Source: a bacterium BMS3Bbin08
GTDB lineage: Bacteria > Nitrospirota > Thermodesulfovibrionia > UBA6902 > BMS3Bbin08
Direction of reading: 5' to 3'
NCBI GenBank assembly: GCA_002897775.1
Contig: BDTR01000022.1
Coordinates: 28,649 to 92,648 of the forward strand
DNA: 64,000 nt
Shown: positions 26,713 to 35,453 of the stretch, piece by piece
Layout: each line of letters starts with the position of its first letter
How positions within the stretch are numbered: position 1 is the stretch's first letter
The notes under the pieces: generated by a model
Told to the model about the DNA's origin: nothing
The model's input: only the letters and a program-made list of their open reading frames with translations
Databases searched by the model: none
Position numbers and translations under genes: made by a program

Positions 26713-26715
26713 GAT

Positions 26716-29700
26716 ATGAATAAACCAATTACATGGATGGCCCATAACCACGTGGCTGCCAACCTCTTGATGATGATCTTCATCATAGGCGGGCTGGTTA
26801 TGGCATTTTCAATAAAACAGGAGGTCTTTCCTGAGATCAGCCTGGATATTGTTCAGGTCTCAGTGGCATATCCCGGGGCAGGCCCTGAAGAAGTTGAAGA
26901 CGGCATAATCCTTAAGATCGAAGACAATCTGAGCAGTATAACCGGGATCAAGGAAATAAGATCCACTGCTTCTGAAGGATTCGCGCGGGTCACAGCTGAG
27001 ATCCTTGAGGGAGAGGATATTGATATCATTCTGCAGGATATTAAGGCTGAGGTTGACCGGATCACTACTTTTCCGGAAGACGCTGAGAAACCGGTTGTCA
27101 CGAAAATAGCAAACCGCAGCGAGGTCGTTTCACTGATAGTATACGGCAACGCGCCTGAGCGAAGCCTGAGGGAACAGGCTGAACTGATCAGGGATGACCT
27201 GCTTGCAATGCCGGAGATCACGCAGGTCGACCTGAGAGGAGTCCGTCCTTATGAGATCTCCATTGAAGTACAGGAAAAGACCTTACAGCGTTACGGCCTG
27301 ACGCTTGGACAGATAGCTGACAGAATAAAAAAGGCATCAGTGGACCTTCCGGGCGGAGCCGTAAAGTCCAAAGGCGGCGAAGTCCTTATCCGCACAAAAG
27401 AAAAGCGTTACAAAGGACCGGAATACGCCGATATTACTGTACTTGAACAGAGCGACGGAACAGAACTGAAGCTCGGTAACATCGCAAAAGTCAGGGACGG
27501 GTTCGAAGAGACAGATGAGTGGGCGTTTTTAGACGGTTTGCCGGCAGCCGCTATAGCGGTATACCGTGTAGGTGATCAGAAACCTCTGGAGATTTCCGGA
27601 ATCGTAAAAGAGTATGTTAAGCAGAAGAACAACCTGCTACCCGAGTCACTTAACCTTGCCGTTTGGAGCGATTTCTCTGACGTCTATAGAAGCAGGCTTA
27701 ACCTTCTATTGAAAAACGCGGTCATCGGATTAATACTAATATTCCTTATCCTGGGCCTGTTCCTGCAGATACGGCTTGCGATCTGGGTAATGCTGGGCAT
27801 CCCTATTTCATTCCTGGGCGCGCTACTGATGATGCCTTCTTTTGATGTCTCAATAAATATGCTTTCTCTATTCGCTTTCATACTCGCTCTTGGAATAGTA
27901 GTGGATGACGCGATCATTGTCGGTGAAAACATCTATACCCACCGCAGAATGAAAAAACCATATATAAATGCCGCTGTGGACGGGGCCATTGAGGTCGGAC
28001 GGCCGGTTATATTTTCTGTACTCACAACTGTAGCCGCATTTATGCCTCTCCTGTTCGTCAGCGGATCAATGGGCAAGTTCATAAGGGTCATCCCGTTCGT
28101 GGTAATACCCATACTGATTGTTTCTCTTATCGAGTCACTGCTGATACTTCCGGCTCATTTAAGTTTTGGAAAACCCGTGCGTTCGTCAAAAGGCGCAGCA
28201 GGTTTTACAACACGGATCAGGGAGGGTTTTGGCAGGAGACTTGAACTGTTTGTGACAGGCCCATACAGGAATTTTTTGTCCCTATGTATAAATTATAGAT
28301 ACACTACACTCGCGATAGCCCTGGCCGTGCTGTTGATCAGCTTTGGTATTGTCGACGGAGGAATAATAAAGTTCCGCTTTATGCCTGAGATCGACAGCGA
28401 TATCGTAACAGCGACACTAAAAATGCCCATAGGCACCCCTGTGGATGAGACCGCTAAAGTGCAGGATCTCATAGTCAGGAAAGCCCAGGCAGTTGTCTCG
28501 GATTATGATAAGAACCGGCCCGAAGGGCAAAGCGTGCTCCGTCATATTTATTCGACCGTAGGCAGTAGTATGTTCGCCAGCCCCATGGGATCAAGCTCAG
28601 CATCAGGCTCTCATATTGCCAATATTGTCCTGCTGTTGACAGAACCCGGGCTGCGGGGGGTCTCTTCATCAGAAATAGCCGGCAAATGGCGTGAAGCGGT
28701 CGGCACAATACCGGGTGCGGATTCCATCACTTTTGTTTCCACCCTTGTAGGTTTTGGAGCAAATGTGGACATACAGCTTGCCCATGATGATTTTAGAGTG
28801 CTTGAAAGCGCGGTAACAAGAATTAAGAGTTCACTTGCATCCTATCCCGGGGTGAGCGATATAGATGATAATTATACAAGGGGTAAACGTGAGCTGAAGT
28901 TGAAGCTGAAGCCTGAGGCGCGCACATTGGGGATCACTGAACAGGACCTGGGCCGGCAGATACGGGACGCCTTTTTCGGAGCGGAGGCTCTAAGGATCCA
29001 GAGAGGACGCAATGAAGTAAAGGTAATGGTACGATACCCTGAGGAGTACAGAAAAAGCCTCGGGGCTCTTGAATCCATGCGCATACGCGCGCGCGACGGC
29101 GGTGAAGTGCCCTTTGCTCAGGCCGCTTTTGTCGAAGAAGGACGGGGCTTCAGCGAGATAAACCGAACTGACAGAAAAAGAATTATTAACATAACCGCAA
29201 GTGTTGACAGCACAGTCGCCAATGCCGAAGAGATCATCCTTGATGTAAAGAACACGGTCCTTGGCGACCTTGTAAATGACTATCCCGGGCTTACTTATAA
29301 TCTTGAAGGAGAAGAAAAAGAGCGCAGTGAATCAATGGGAAGTATGTTACAGGGCTTTATGATGGCCCTTCTGCTGATCTATACTCTGCTGGCCATTCCC
29401 TTCAGAAGTTATTTGCAGCCCTTTATCATTATGTCTGTAATTCCCTTTGGATTTGTAGGGGCGATGCTCGGACACCTGGTCATGGGTCTTAACCTCAGTA
29501 TGCTCAGTATTTTCGGTATCGTAGCGCTGACAGGTGTTGTTGTAAATGATTCCCTGCTTCTGATCAATTTTACTAATAAAAAGATGCGGGAGGGCATAGA
29601 GTTAAAGCAGGCAGTGGTTGAGGCCGCCCAGCGCAGGTTCCGCCCGATCGTTCTGACATCACTTACTACTTCACTCGGCCTGACCCCGATAATCCTGGAG

Positions 29701-29856
29701 AAGAGCCTGCAGGCGCAATTTCTTATTCCCATGGCAGTGAGCCTTGGATTCGGCGTCCTGTTTGCCACATTTATTACGCTGCTTATCGTACCATCGCTTT
29801 ACATGATCCTTGAGGATATGTTGAAACCATTCAGAAAAACAGAAGTAACCAGTTAG
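26716..29856 (+). CDS. RND-family efflux pump inner-membrane permease (AcrB-like)
   Basis: Inner-membrane proton-driven exporter of 1046 residues, full length for the HAE1/AcrB class. The usual 12 membrane segments are in two halves (about 12-32 and 335-500, then 530-550 and 870-1035). The proton-relay aspartates appear as VVDDA in the fourth segment. Two large periplasmic porter domains lie between. It is transcribed with the TetR, TolC and HlyD genes; the substrate cannot be told. The usual ribosome-binding site is missing because the upstream bases are repeat. Confidence 0.95.
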   Translation: MNKPITWMAHNHVAANLLMMIFIIGGLVMAFSIKQEVFPEISLDIVQVSVAYPGAGPEEVEDGIILKIEDNLSSITGIKEIRSTASEGFARVTAEILEGEDIDIILQDIKAEVDRITTFPEDAEKPVVTKIANRSEVVSLIVYGNAPERSLREQAELIRDDLLAMPEITQVDLRGVRPYEISIEVQEKTLQRYGLTLGQIADRIKKASVDLPGGAVKSKGGEVLIRTKEKRYKGPEYADITVLEQSDGTELKLGNIAKVRDGFEETDEWAFLDGLPAAAIAVYRVGDQKPLEISGIVKEYVKQKNNLLPESLNLAVWSDFSDVYRSRLNLLLKNAVIGLILIFLILGLFLQIRLAIWVMLGIPISFLGALLMMPSFDVSINMLSLFAFILALGIVVDDAIIVGENIYTHRRMKKPYINAAVDGAIEVGRPVIFSVLTTVAAFMPLLFVSGSMGKFIRVIPFVVIPILIVSLIESLLILPAHLSFGKPVRSSKGAAGFTTRIREGFGRRLELFVTGPYRNFLSLCINYRYTTLAIALAVLLISFGIVDGGIIKFRFMPEIDSDIVTATLKMPIGTPVDETAKVQDLIVRKAQAVVSDYDKNRPEGQSVLRHIYSTVGSSMFASPMGSSSASGSHIANIVLLLTEPGLRGVSSSEIAGKWREAVGTIPGADSITFVSTLVGFGANVDIQLAHDDFRVLESAVTRIKSSLASYPGVSDIDDNYTRGKRELKLKLKPEARTLGITEQDLGRQIRDAFFGAEALRIQRGRNEVKVMVRYPEEYRKSLGALESMRIRARDGGEVPFAQAAFVEEGRGFSEINRTDRKRIINITASVDSTVANAEEIILDVKNTVLGDLVNDYPGLTYNLEGEEKERSESMGSMLQGFMMALLLIYTLLAIPFRSYLQPFIIMSVIPFGFVGAMLGHLVMGLNLSMLSIFGIVALTGVVVNDSLLLINFTNKKMREGIELKQAVVEAAQRRFRPIVLTSLTTSLGLTPIILEKSLQAQFLIPMAVSLGFGVLFATFITLLIVPSLYMILEDMLKPFRKTEVTS

Positions 29857-29881
29857 AAGTTACGCGCGGGAAGAAAGATCA

Positions 29882-30205
29882 ATGCGAAAAAAACCGAAAA
29901 AACCCCCTGTCCCCGCAGAGAGATACGAGACCGTCCGGCAGGAGATGATCACTGTTCTGAAAGGACAGACGCTTTCTGCAAAAGGAATATCCTCCATGGT
30001 CAGGGCCTCTGAAAAAGAGGTCTACGCTCACCTTGAACATATTCAAAAGACTCTAAAAAAGGAACACGATCTTATCATCACCCCTGCTGAATGCCGCAAA
30101 TGCGGTTTTACGTTTAAAAAAAGGGATCGGCTGAAAAAACCGGGCAAATGCCCGGCCTGCCGCGAAGAATCGATACAGGAACCGCTTTTTTCCATAAAAG
30201 ATTAA
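29882..30205 (+). CDS. Small HTH and zinc-ribbon predicted regulator (COG3357-like)
   Basis: 107-residue protein. The first 60 residues form a winged-helix-like domain (LKGQTLSAKGISSMVRASEKEVYAHLEHI). A zinc ribbon follows with CxxC pairs in CRKCGF and CPACRE. It fits the COG3357 group of predicted transcriptional regulators. It lies 25 bases after the RND permease on the same strand, so it may be co-transcribed, and its stop overlaps that of the convergent TonB gene by four bases. Confidence 0.8.
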   Translation: MRKKPKKPPVPAERYETVRQEMITVLKGQTLSAKGISSMVRASEKEVYAHLEHIQKTLKKEHDLIITPAECRKCGFTFKKRDRLKKPGKCPACREESIQEPLFSIKD

Positions 30206-30972
30206 TCAGTCAATCTAAATACCACCGGCACCTCAACAGGACTGTCGAGATTCGGGAAAGGCGCCGCCCTTTTGACAATGGCCAGCGTAGCCTTATCAAG
30301 TATGCTGGAACCGGAGCCCTTTATGATCCTCAGGTTCTCCGGCTCGCCATGAGGACTGATCCTGAAACTAATATAAACCGTGCCCTCGATCCCCTTCTTC
30401 CTGGCTAAAACAGGATATGTCTTTGCCCTCTCAATAGAACTTCTTATTGTCTCAAGGGCTTCCGCCGTCAACAAACCTGCTCCCTGGCCTGTTTTTGATT
30501 CGCCACTTTTTCCGCCGTCAAATTGGCCTGGAGTGGAGACAGCTGTCACTACCTCCACTCCAGAAACAAAATCAAGTGCTTCAGCTCCCTCGCTCTCATA
30601 GCTTGCCAACAGCACGCCATCAGCCAATTCTTCATGTGCGGCTGAGAGAATGACAGCTTCGCTCTCTTCGTCTTTACCTACCGTAGCCCTTTCTTCCTCA
30701 GCTACCTTAACCGGCTTATTTTCTGCTTTAATTTTTACGGCGGCCTTAAGTTTTGATTTAACAGTTGACCGCCCTTCACCATGTTTGCCTGTATCATCCG
30801 TTAATCTCACAAAAAGTACCTTATCAGACATTATGTTTCTATCGGTTTGAACCATACCGTACCTGTCTGACACGCCGGCAGCAAACAAAAGGCCAAAGGC
30901 AAAGATATGGAACAGCACTGAAAAAATGACTGTCTTCCTTAAGCTCATCTGGTTTATCTCAGGTATCGCCAT
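30202..30972 (-). CDS. TonB-family energy transducer
   Basis: Inner-membrane protein that passes proton-motive energy to outer-membrane receptors. An N-terminal membrane segment (VIFSVLFHIFAFGLLFAAG) is followed by a long periplasmic linker rich in K, E and S and a C-terminal TonB domain (about 165-256) with YPVLARKKGIEGTVYISF. It lies ten bases after the BtuB-like receptor gene and is therefore probably its dedicated partner under the same cobalamin riboswitch. ExbB/ExbD genes are not in the window. Confidence 0.9.
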   Translation of the reverse strand: MAIPEINQMSLRKTVIFSVLFHIFAFGLLFAAGVSDRYGMVQTDRNIMSDKVLFVRLTDDTGKHGEGRSTVKSKLKAAVKIKAENKPVKVAEEERATVGKDEESEAVILSAAHEELADGVLLASYESEGAEALDFVSGVEVVTAVSTPGQFDGGKSGESKTGQGAGLLTAEALETIRSSIERAKTYPVLARKKGIEGTVYISFRISPHGEPENLRIIKGSGSSILDKATLAIVKRAAPFPNLDSPVEVPVVFRLTD

Positions 30973-30982
30973 TAATTCATAA

Positions 30983-32863
30983 TTACATCTCCAGTTTTAC
31001 CCCTGCAAAGGCAGAAAATCCAGGCGTATTATAGCCGAATGCCTCTTCGTATGATTCAGCAAAAAGGTTTTCTATTCTGCCGAACAACTGAACATTTCCG
31101 GTAATCTTACGCGATGCTGCTATATTAACAATAAAATAATCAATCAGTGTAAGTCTCGGATAAGGATATGAAAAATCTTTATCATCCCGCCTGCCTACAT
31201 ATGAAATGCTCAGGTCCGCAGCTGTATTCTTATCTTTATAACCTCCATCAAAGGTCATTTTATGCGCTGGTCTTCTCATTAAATCCCCTCCTGTGCTTTT
31301 ATCCAGTGTATCAGTGTACGTATGACTGAGCCTCGCCGAGAACCCCTCTGTAACGGCATATTCAACAAATGTTTCCAATCCACGGGTCCTTGCACCGCTA
31401 ATGTTATTATATTTTGACGTGCTGAGGTCAAAATCAATTAGATTCTTAAAGCTGTTATAAAAATAGGTAATGCCGGCAGATACCTTCTCATTAAAAAACC
31501 TCTGCTCAATACCAATGTCCAGACCTTTTGTTTTTTCCGGTTGGAGGCTCTCATTCCCATACGAGGAATAGAGCTGAAAAAGAGACGGCGCTTTAAACCC
31601 GGTCCCAAAAGTTCCCTTTATCCTGGTGTCTGTATCGAAAGTATAAGCTGATGTCAAGCGGTAAGTATTCTTTTTACCGAATTTACTGTGACCGTCGTGC
31701 CGGAACCCTGCTGTTGCAATAAATTTTTTATACTTAAACTGTTCCTGAAAGTAAAACCCTCTGTTTGTTGCCGTCTTCTCGTCAAATGTGCTTGAGAAAG
31801 GACCCCATGCGCTTTCTGAATAATAATCTGATTTCCCGGACTCTTTTTCATATTCAAACCCTGCTGTAACCGTATTAAAATCACCCGCATAAAAATTGTG
31901 CTGCCAGTCGATTTTGTAGACATTTCCATCGTAAGAACCTTTTGCAAAGTCAACCGGATGGTCGGCATCTATATCATTGGAATATGTCCTGTGATGGTCT
32001 GAGATGGAAAAGCCCAACACCTGTTCCCATACGTCGCCAAGAGCTATAAAGCTCGCCTGAGTTTTAAAAAATCTCTGTTTGTATTTCAGTATGTAATTCG
32101 GGTCATCCAGTACACCGCTTGAATTATCCAGGTCTGAAATCGAATGGATATACCTGAATATTAATTCAATGTCAAAGTTTTCTGTTGGCGTAAAGCCTAT
32201 TCTGGAGGAAAAATCCGTATTTATGTATCCATCCTTTTCAGGATCTCCAGAGCCGTTCCTGATCGAGATACCTTCAGATTCCACTCTTGAAGCCGTAACT
32301 GAATAATTAACCAATTTATTCCCGCCGCTTACTCCGGCGATTTCTCTATATGTCTTATGCGCGCCGCCTTCAGTCGAGACAAAGAGTTTAGGCTTTCCTT
32401 TTCCTTTTTTTGTAATTATATTAATCACTCCGCCTATGGCGTCAGAACCGTATAGAGTACTTTGCGGTCCCCTTATTATTTCTATGCGTTCTATATTATC
32501 CGTTGTTATTGTTGAAAGATAGCTATACCCTCTTGAAGCTGAAACAGGGTCATTCATCTCAATACCATCTATTAAAATCAGCGTATGTTCCGAATTTGCC
32601 CCTCTTATAAATACAGACGTATAGCCCCCTGTGTTAACCACATCCAGGGCAGGGATATCTTTAAGCGCATCAGCTACGGTCATCGTCTGTTTTTTGTCTA
32701 TATCTTTTTCTGTAATTACAGTTACAGAACTTGCTGTCTCCTCTACAGGCGACTCTATCCTTGTTGCGCTTATTACAACTTCTTCAACCTTTATTGAATC
32801 ATTTTCTGCCCATACCGGCGAAACCATAAGTAAAAGCAATAATAGTAACCACAGTCTATACAT
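30983..32863 (-). CDS. btuB: TonB-dependent outer-membrane cobalamin receptor (BtuB-like)
   Basis: Outer-membrane beta-barrel for uptake of cobalamin or cobinamide. It has a 19-residue signal peptide ending at AWA/AE, a TonB box (EEVVISATR near 27), a plug domain (about 45-150, with LILIDGIEMND and RIEIIRGPQSTLYGSDAIGGVINI) and a barrel to the end. At 626 residues it is close to E. coli BtuB. A good GGAGGAAAA ribosome-binding site precedes it. The cobalamin riboswitch upstream is the main reason for naming the ligand as B12. Confidence 0.9.
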   Translation of the reverse strand: MYRLWLLLLLLLMVSPVWAENDSIKVEEVVISATRIESPVEETASSVTVITEKDIDKKQTMTVADALKDIPALDVVNTGGYTSVFIRGANSEHTLILIDGIEMNDPVSASRGYSYLSTITTDNIERIEIIRGPQSTLYGSDAIGGVINIITKKGKGKPKLFVSTEGGAHKTYREIAGVSGGNKLVNYSVTASRVESEGISIRNGSGDPEKDGYINTDFSSRIGFTPTENFDIELIFRYIHSISDLDNSSGVLDDPNYILKYKQRFFKTQASFIALGDVWEQVLGFSISDHHRTYSNDIDADHPVDFAKGSYDGNVYKIDWQHNFYAGDFNTVTAGFEYEKESGKSDYYSESAWGPFSSTFDEKTATNRGFYFQEQFKYKKFIATAGFRHDGHSKFGKKNTYRLTSAYTFDTDTRIKGTFGTGFKAPSLFQLYSSYGNESLQPEKTKGLDIGIEQRFFNEKVSAGITYFYNSFKNLIDFDLSTSKYNNISGARTRGLETFVEYAVTEGFSARLSHTYTDTLDKSTGGDLMRRPAHKMTFDGGYKDKNTAADLSISYVGRRDDKDFSYPYPRLTLIDYFIVNIAASRKITGNVQLFGRIENLFAESYEEAFGYNTPGFSAFAGVKLEM

Positions 32864-33054
32864 AAAGTTTTTCCTCCGTTTTTTTTAGTTTTTTTGTTAT
32901 AGGACAGGTTAAGAGAAAGACGCCTCTGCCTGAAATCCCCTGTCCACCGAACTTCCACAGGTAAAACCCGCTGCTTTAACTGCTAGATCGCTATCAGGAT
33001 GTGTTATTTCTCATATTTGCCTCCTCCTTCCCTCGAAGGGGTTATGTTTTTTAC

Positions 33055-33235
33055 AGGTATCCAGGGTCTCCTGACTCCCCCGCGCCTTTGGCTAACCTTC
33101 CCTTCCCGGAATATCAGGAAAGTGGCATTATTGCTTTTTGCATATGCCAAAGGCACAACCGCTCATATAGCGGTGCGGGGTCACAGTTGCGGGGCAGTTC
33201 CCGTTTCTCACGGGATTCCCCTGAAAATACCCGGT
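33055..33235 (-). ncRNA. Cobalamin riboswitch upstream of btuB
   Basis: Reading the minus strand, the core GGGGAATCCCGTGAGAAACGG is followed by CTGCCCCGCAACTGTGA, the standard cobalamin aptamer segment. Further on there is a B12-box-like segment with GCCACTTTCC, and the closing AGTCAGGAGACC. The outer stem pairs GGTAT..CAGGG near 33222-33234 with CCCTGGATACC at 33056-33066. It controls btuB and tonB, which would be shut off when adenosylcobalamin is plentiful. No clear terminator lies between it and btuB, so control may be at translation. Confidence 0.92.
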
Positions 33236-33345
33236 TACATCGTCAATGACGATTTTATGTTACTTCTCAAAAATACCTTTCACGATAGCTATATTCATAA
33301 CTAAGCTGCTCCACAATCCTTGCCCTTACATCACTTAAGATTTAC
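33236..33345. other. Gap between the btuB riboswitch and cobD
   Basis: This short gap holds the end of the cobD gene and, on the minus strand, the region where the btuB promoter should be. A CATAAAAT -10-like element is present near 33255-33262 but no clear -35 box is visible. Confidence 0.3.
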
Positions 33346-34398
33346 TTAAAACATATCTCCAAAAGCCTTTATCAGGGCCTTATTTTCCTTCCTTGATTTC
33401 ACAGCAACTCTTATATATGAACTGTCAAGACCTCTGAAGTTCGAACAATTCCTGACAAGGATACCTTCTTCCCTCAATTTCAGGTCTATTTTGATATCTT
33501 TCTTTGTTTTCAATAAGTAAAAATTGGCATCTGACGGATAGACCCCTATCCATATTTTTTTAAGACTGCCTTCGAAAAAATCCTTTTCACTCCTGATCAG
33601 CCTGAGGGTCTCGTCTGCATAGTCATTATCTTCAAGAGCAGTTATTGCAGCTCTTTGAGCCAGACTGTTTACGGTCCACGGCTCTTTAGATTCTTTCAAT
33701 TTGTCAATAAGACGAGCCGGGAAAACTCCATAGCCAATTCTTAACCCGGTGAGTGCATAAAACTTTGTCATTGACCGCAGGACTATCAGGCAGGGATTAT
33801 CCGGAACATTTTTAATCACCGACTCTTGAGGCCGGAAATCAATAAACGCTTCGTCAACGATCAGAAAACATCCTAATTCCTTTGCAGCTCCCGAAATTTC
33901 AAGCACAAAGTTTTTTTCCAGGAGCTTTCCTGTAGGATTATTGGGATTACAGAGAAATGCCATGTCACAGTTCTGCATGGCATCTATAAATTTCTCAGGC
34001 ATAATTTCAAAGTTATTTTCCTTCTTTAACTCATAACTCTTAACTCTCAACCCATAATTAACTTTGCAAGCTCTTTCATATTCTGAAAATGTAGGGAAAG
34101 GGATGAGGACTGTCCCGGGTTTAAGTGCCCTCGGCATAAGATAAATAAGTTCTGTGCTTCCATTGCTGCAGAGGATTGTCTCAGGGGCTATATCATGGTA
34201 TTGTGATAGTTTTTTCTTCAACTTTTCAGTATCAGGGTCTGGATAGTTATGCAAATTATTCAGTGCTTTTTTTATTTCGGCCTTTACCTTTTTTGAGACA
34301 CCGAGAGGATTGATAGAGGCGCTGAAATCAATGATCTCCCTTTCGGGTACCCCGAGCTCCTCTGCGAGTCTGTAGATATTTCCACCGTGCTCAATCAT
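33346..34398 (-). CDS. cobD: Threonine-phosphate decarboxylase (CobD-type aminotransferase fold)
   Basis: PLP enzyme that makes (R)-1-amino-2-propanol phosphate, the linker of the cobalamin nucleotide loop. Family hallmarks are FSASINPLG near the start, the CNPNNPTG loop, and the Schiff-base lysine K212 in SMTKFYALTGLRIGYG. Length 350 is typical. The histidinol-phosphate aminotransferase family is the alternative, but the cluster decides. Residues about 110-127 (RVKSYELKKENN) come from an in-frame degenerate AACTCATAACTCTTAACTCTC repeat at 34020-34070. It is the last gene of the operon, overlapping cbiB by four bases. Confidence 0.9.
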   Translation of the reverse strand: MIEHGGNIYRLAEELGVPEREIIDFSASINPLGVSKKVKAEIKKALNNLHNYPDPDTEKLKKKLSQYHDIAPETILCSNGSTELIYLMPRALKPGTVLIPFPTFSEYERACKVNYGLRVKSYELKKENNFEIMPEKFIDAMQNCDMAFLCNPNNPTGKLLEKNFVLEISGAAKELGCFLIVDEAFIDFRPQESVIKNVPDNPCLIVLRSMTKFYALTGLRIGYGVFPARLIDKLKESKEPWTVNSLAQRAAITALEDNDYADETLRLIRSEKDFFEGSLKKIWIGVYPSDANFYLLKTKKDIKIDLKLREEGILVRNCSNFRGLDSSYIRVAVKSRKENKALIKAFGDMF

Positions 34399-35453
34399 AA
34401 AGCGGCCCTCGCATATAAGAGTGCAAGTGCGCTACAGAGTCCGAGTAAAGACGTAATTTCTGTTATGGTTATAGCCCTCCCAGAAGCCTTTAAATAAAAA
34501 GTGTCTGTTATCTGTGTTCTGAGTTCCGGGCTCTGTTTTTCTTCTCCTATATATGGCTTTCTAACTGCTATTCCCTCGTAAAGGGATGGTCCCCCGAGTT
34601 TTATTCCAAGGGCACCTGCCATCGCAGCCTCAGGGATCCCGCTGTTAGGGCTCAAATGATTTTTACCGTCACGGAGCATAATTTTAAAAGCTCTCAAACC
34701 CGGTACGAGTCGATTCCGAGCGTTCAAACCATCTATGATAAAAGTCGAAACAGTTATCAGGACTCCGGTTATCCTTGCAGGCATATAATTTGCGATGTCA
34801 TCAACTTTTGCCGCTGCCCATCCAAAGTCCCTGTACTTTTCGTTTTTATATCCAACCATTGAATCAAGTGTGTTTATTGCCTTATATGTCATTGCCAGGG
34901 GAAGCCCGCCGATTGAAAAATAAAATAATGGAGCGATTATGCCGTCAGAGGCATTTTCAGCGAGGCATTCGATGGTTGCCTTTAATATCTTATCTCTGCC
35001 AAGGAGTTCCGTGTCCCTGCCGACTATACAGCTAAGATTTTTCCTTGCATCCTCTATGTGGTCAGCCTTCAAAGCTTTAACCACTGACTGCGCTGATCTT
35101 ATGAGTTCCCGGGTTGCAAGTGTAGTTGAGATCAGATAAGCAAGGATTACAAATGATAAATAAGAAGTGAAAATCGAGAAATAAGAATTGAAAAGAATTG
35201 TATTAATAAAATAAAACAAGCCGTAAGTAAAGCCAACTATGATCACTACGAGGAGAACACCTGTCAGTTTTTCTCTTGTTTCTTTATTCTTTCTTTTATA
35301 GTCTGTTATCTGTGTTCTGCCCCTCAAAAAAACCTCCACCTTTGCTATAGCCCATCCCATGATCCTTACTGGATGGGGAAGTTGTCCTGGATCCCCTATT
35401 GCAAGATCCAGGACGTAAGCTAATATAAGTACAGCTGACTCTGTCACGTTCAT
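34395..35453 (-). CDS. cbiB: Adenosylcobinamide-phosphate synthase (CbiB)
   Basis: Inner-membrane enzyme that attaches aminopropanol (or its phosphate) to adenosylcobyric acid. Conserved GDPGQLPHPVRIMGWAI lies near the start and the DGKNHLSPNSGIPEAAMAGALG region is at about 245-275. Several membrane segments are visible. At 352 residues it exceeds the usual 310-320. The excess matches three in-frame stretches of degenerate repeat at 35290-35325, 35150-35215 and 34495-34550; two of them are read as the same peptide RTQITD. It overlaps cbiP and cobD by four bases each. Confidence 0.93.
   Translation of the reverse strand: MNVTESAVLILAYVLDLAIGDPGQLPHPVRIMGWAIAKVEVFLRGRTQITDYKRKNKETREKLTGVLLVVIIVGFTYGLFYFINTILFNSYFSIFTSYLSFVILAYLISTTLATRELIRSAQSVVKALKADHIEDARKNLSCIVGRDTELLGRDKILKATIECLAENASDGIIAPLFYFSIGGLPLAMTYKAINTLDSMVGYKNEKYRDFGWAAAKVDDIANYMPARITGVLITVSTFIIDGLNARNRLVPGLRAFKIMLRDGKNHLSPNSGIPEAAMAGALGIKLGGPSLYEGIAVRKPYIGEEKQSPELRTQITDTFYLKASGRAITITEITSLLGLCSALALLYARAAL

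Noticed and set aside
33001..33304. Plus-strand open frames over the btuB riboswitch
   Set aside because: They lie on the opposite strand of a clear cobalamin aptamer, whose conserved bases explain the open frames.
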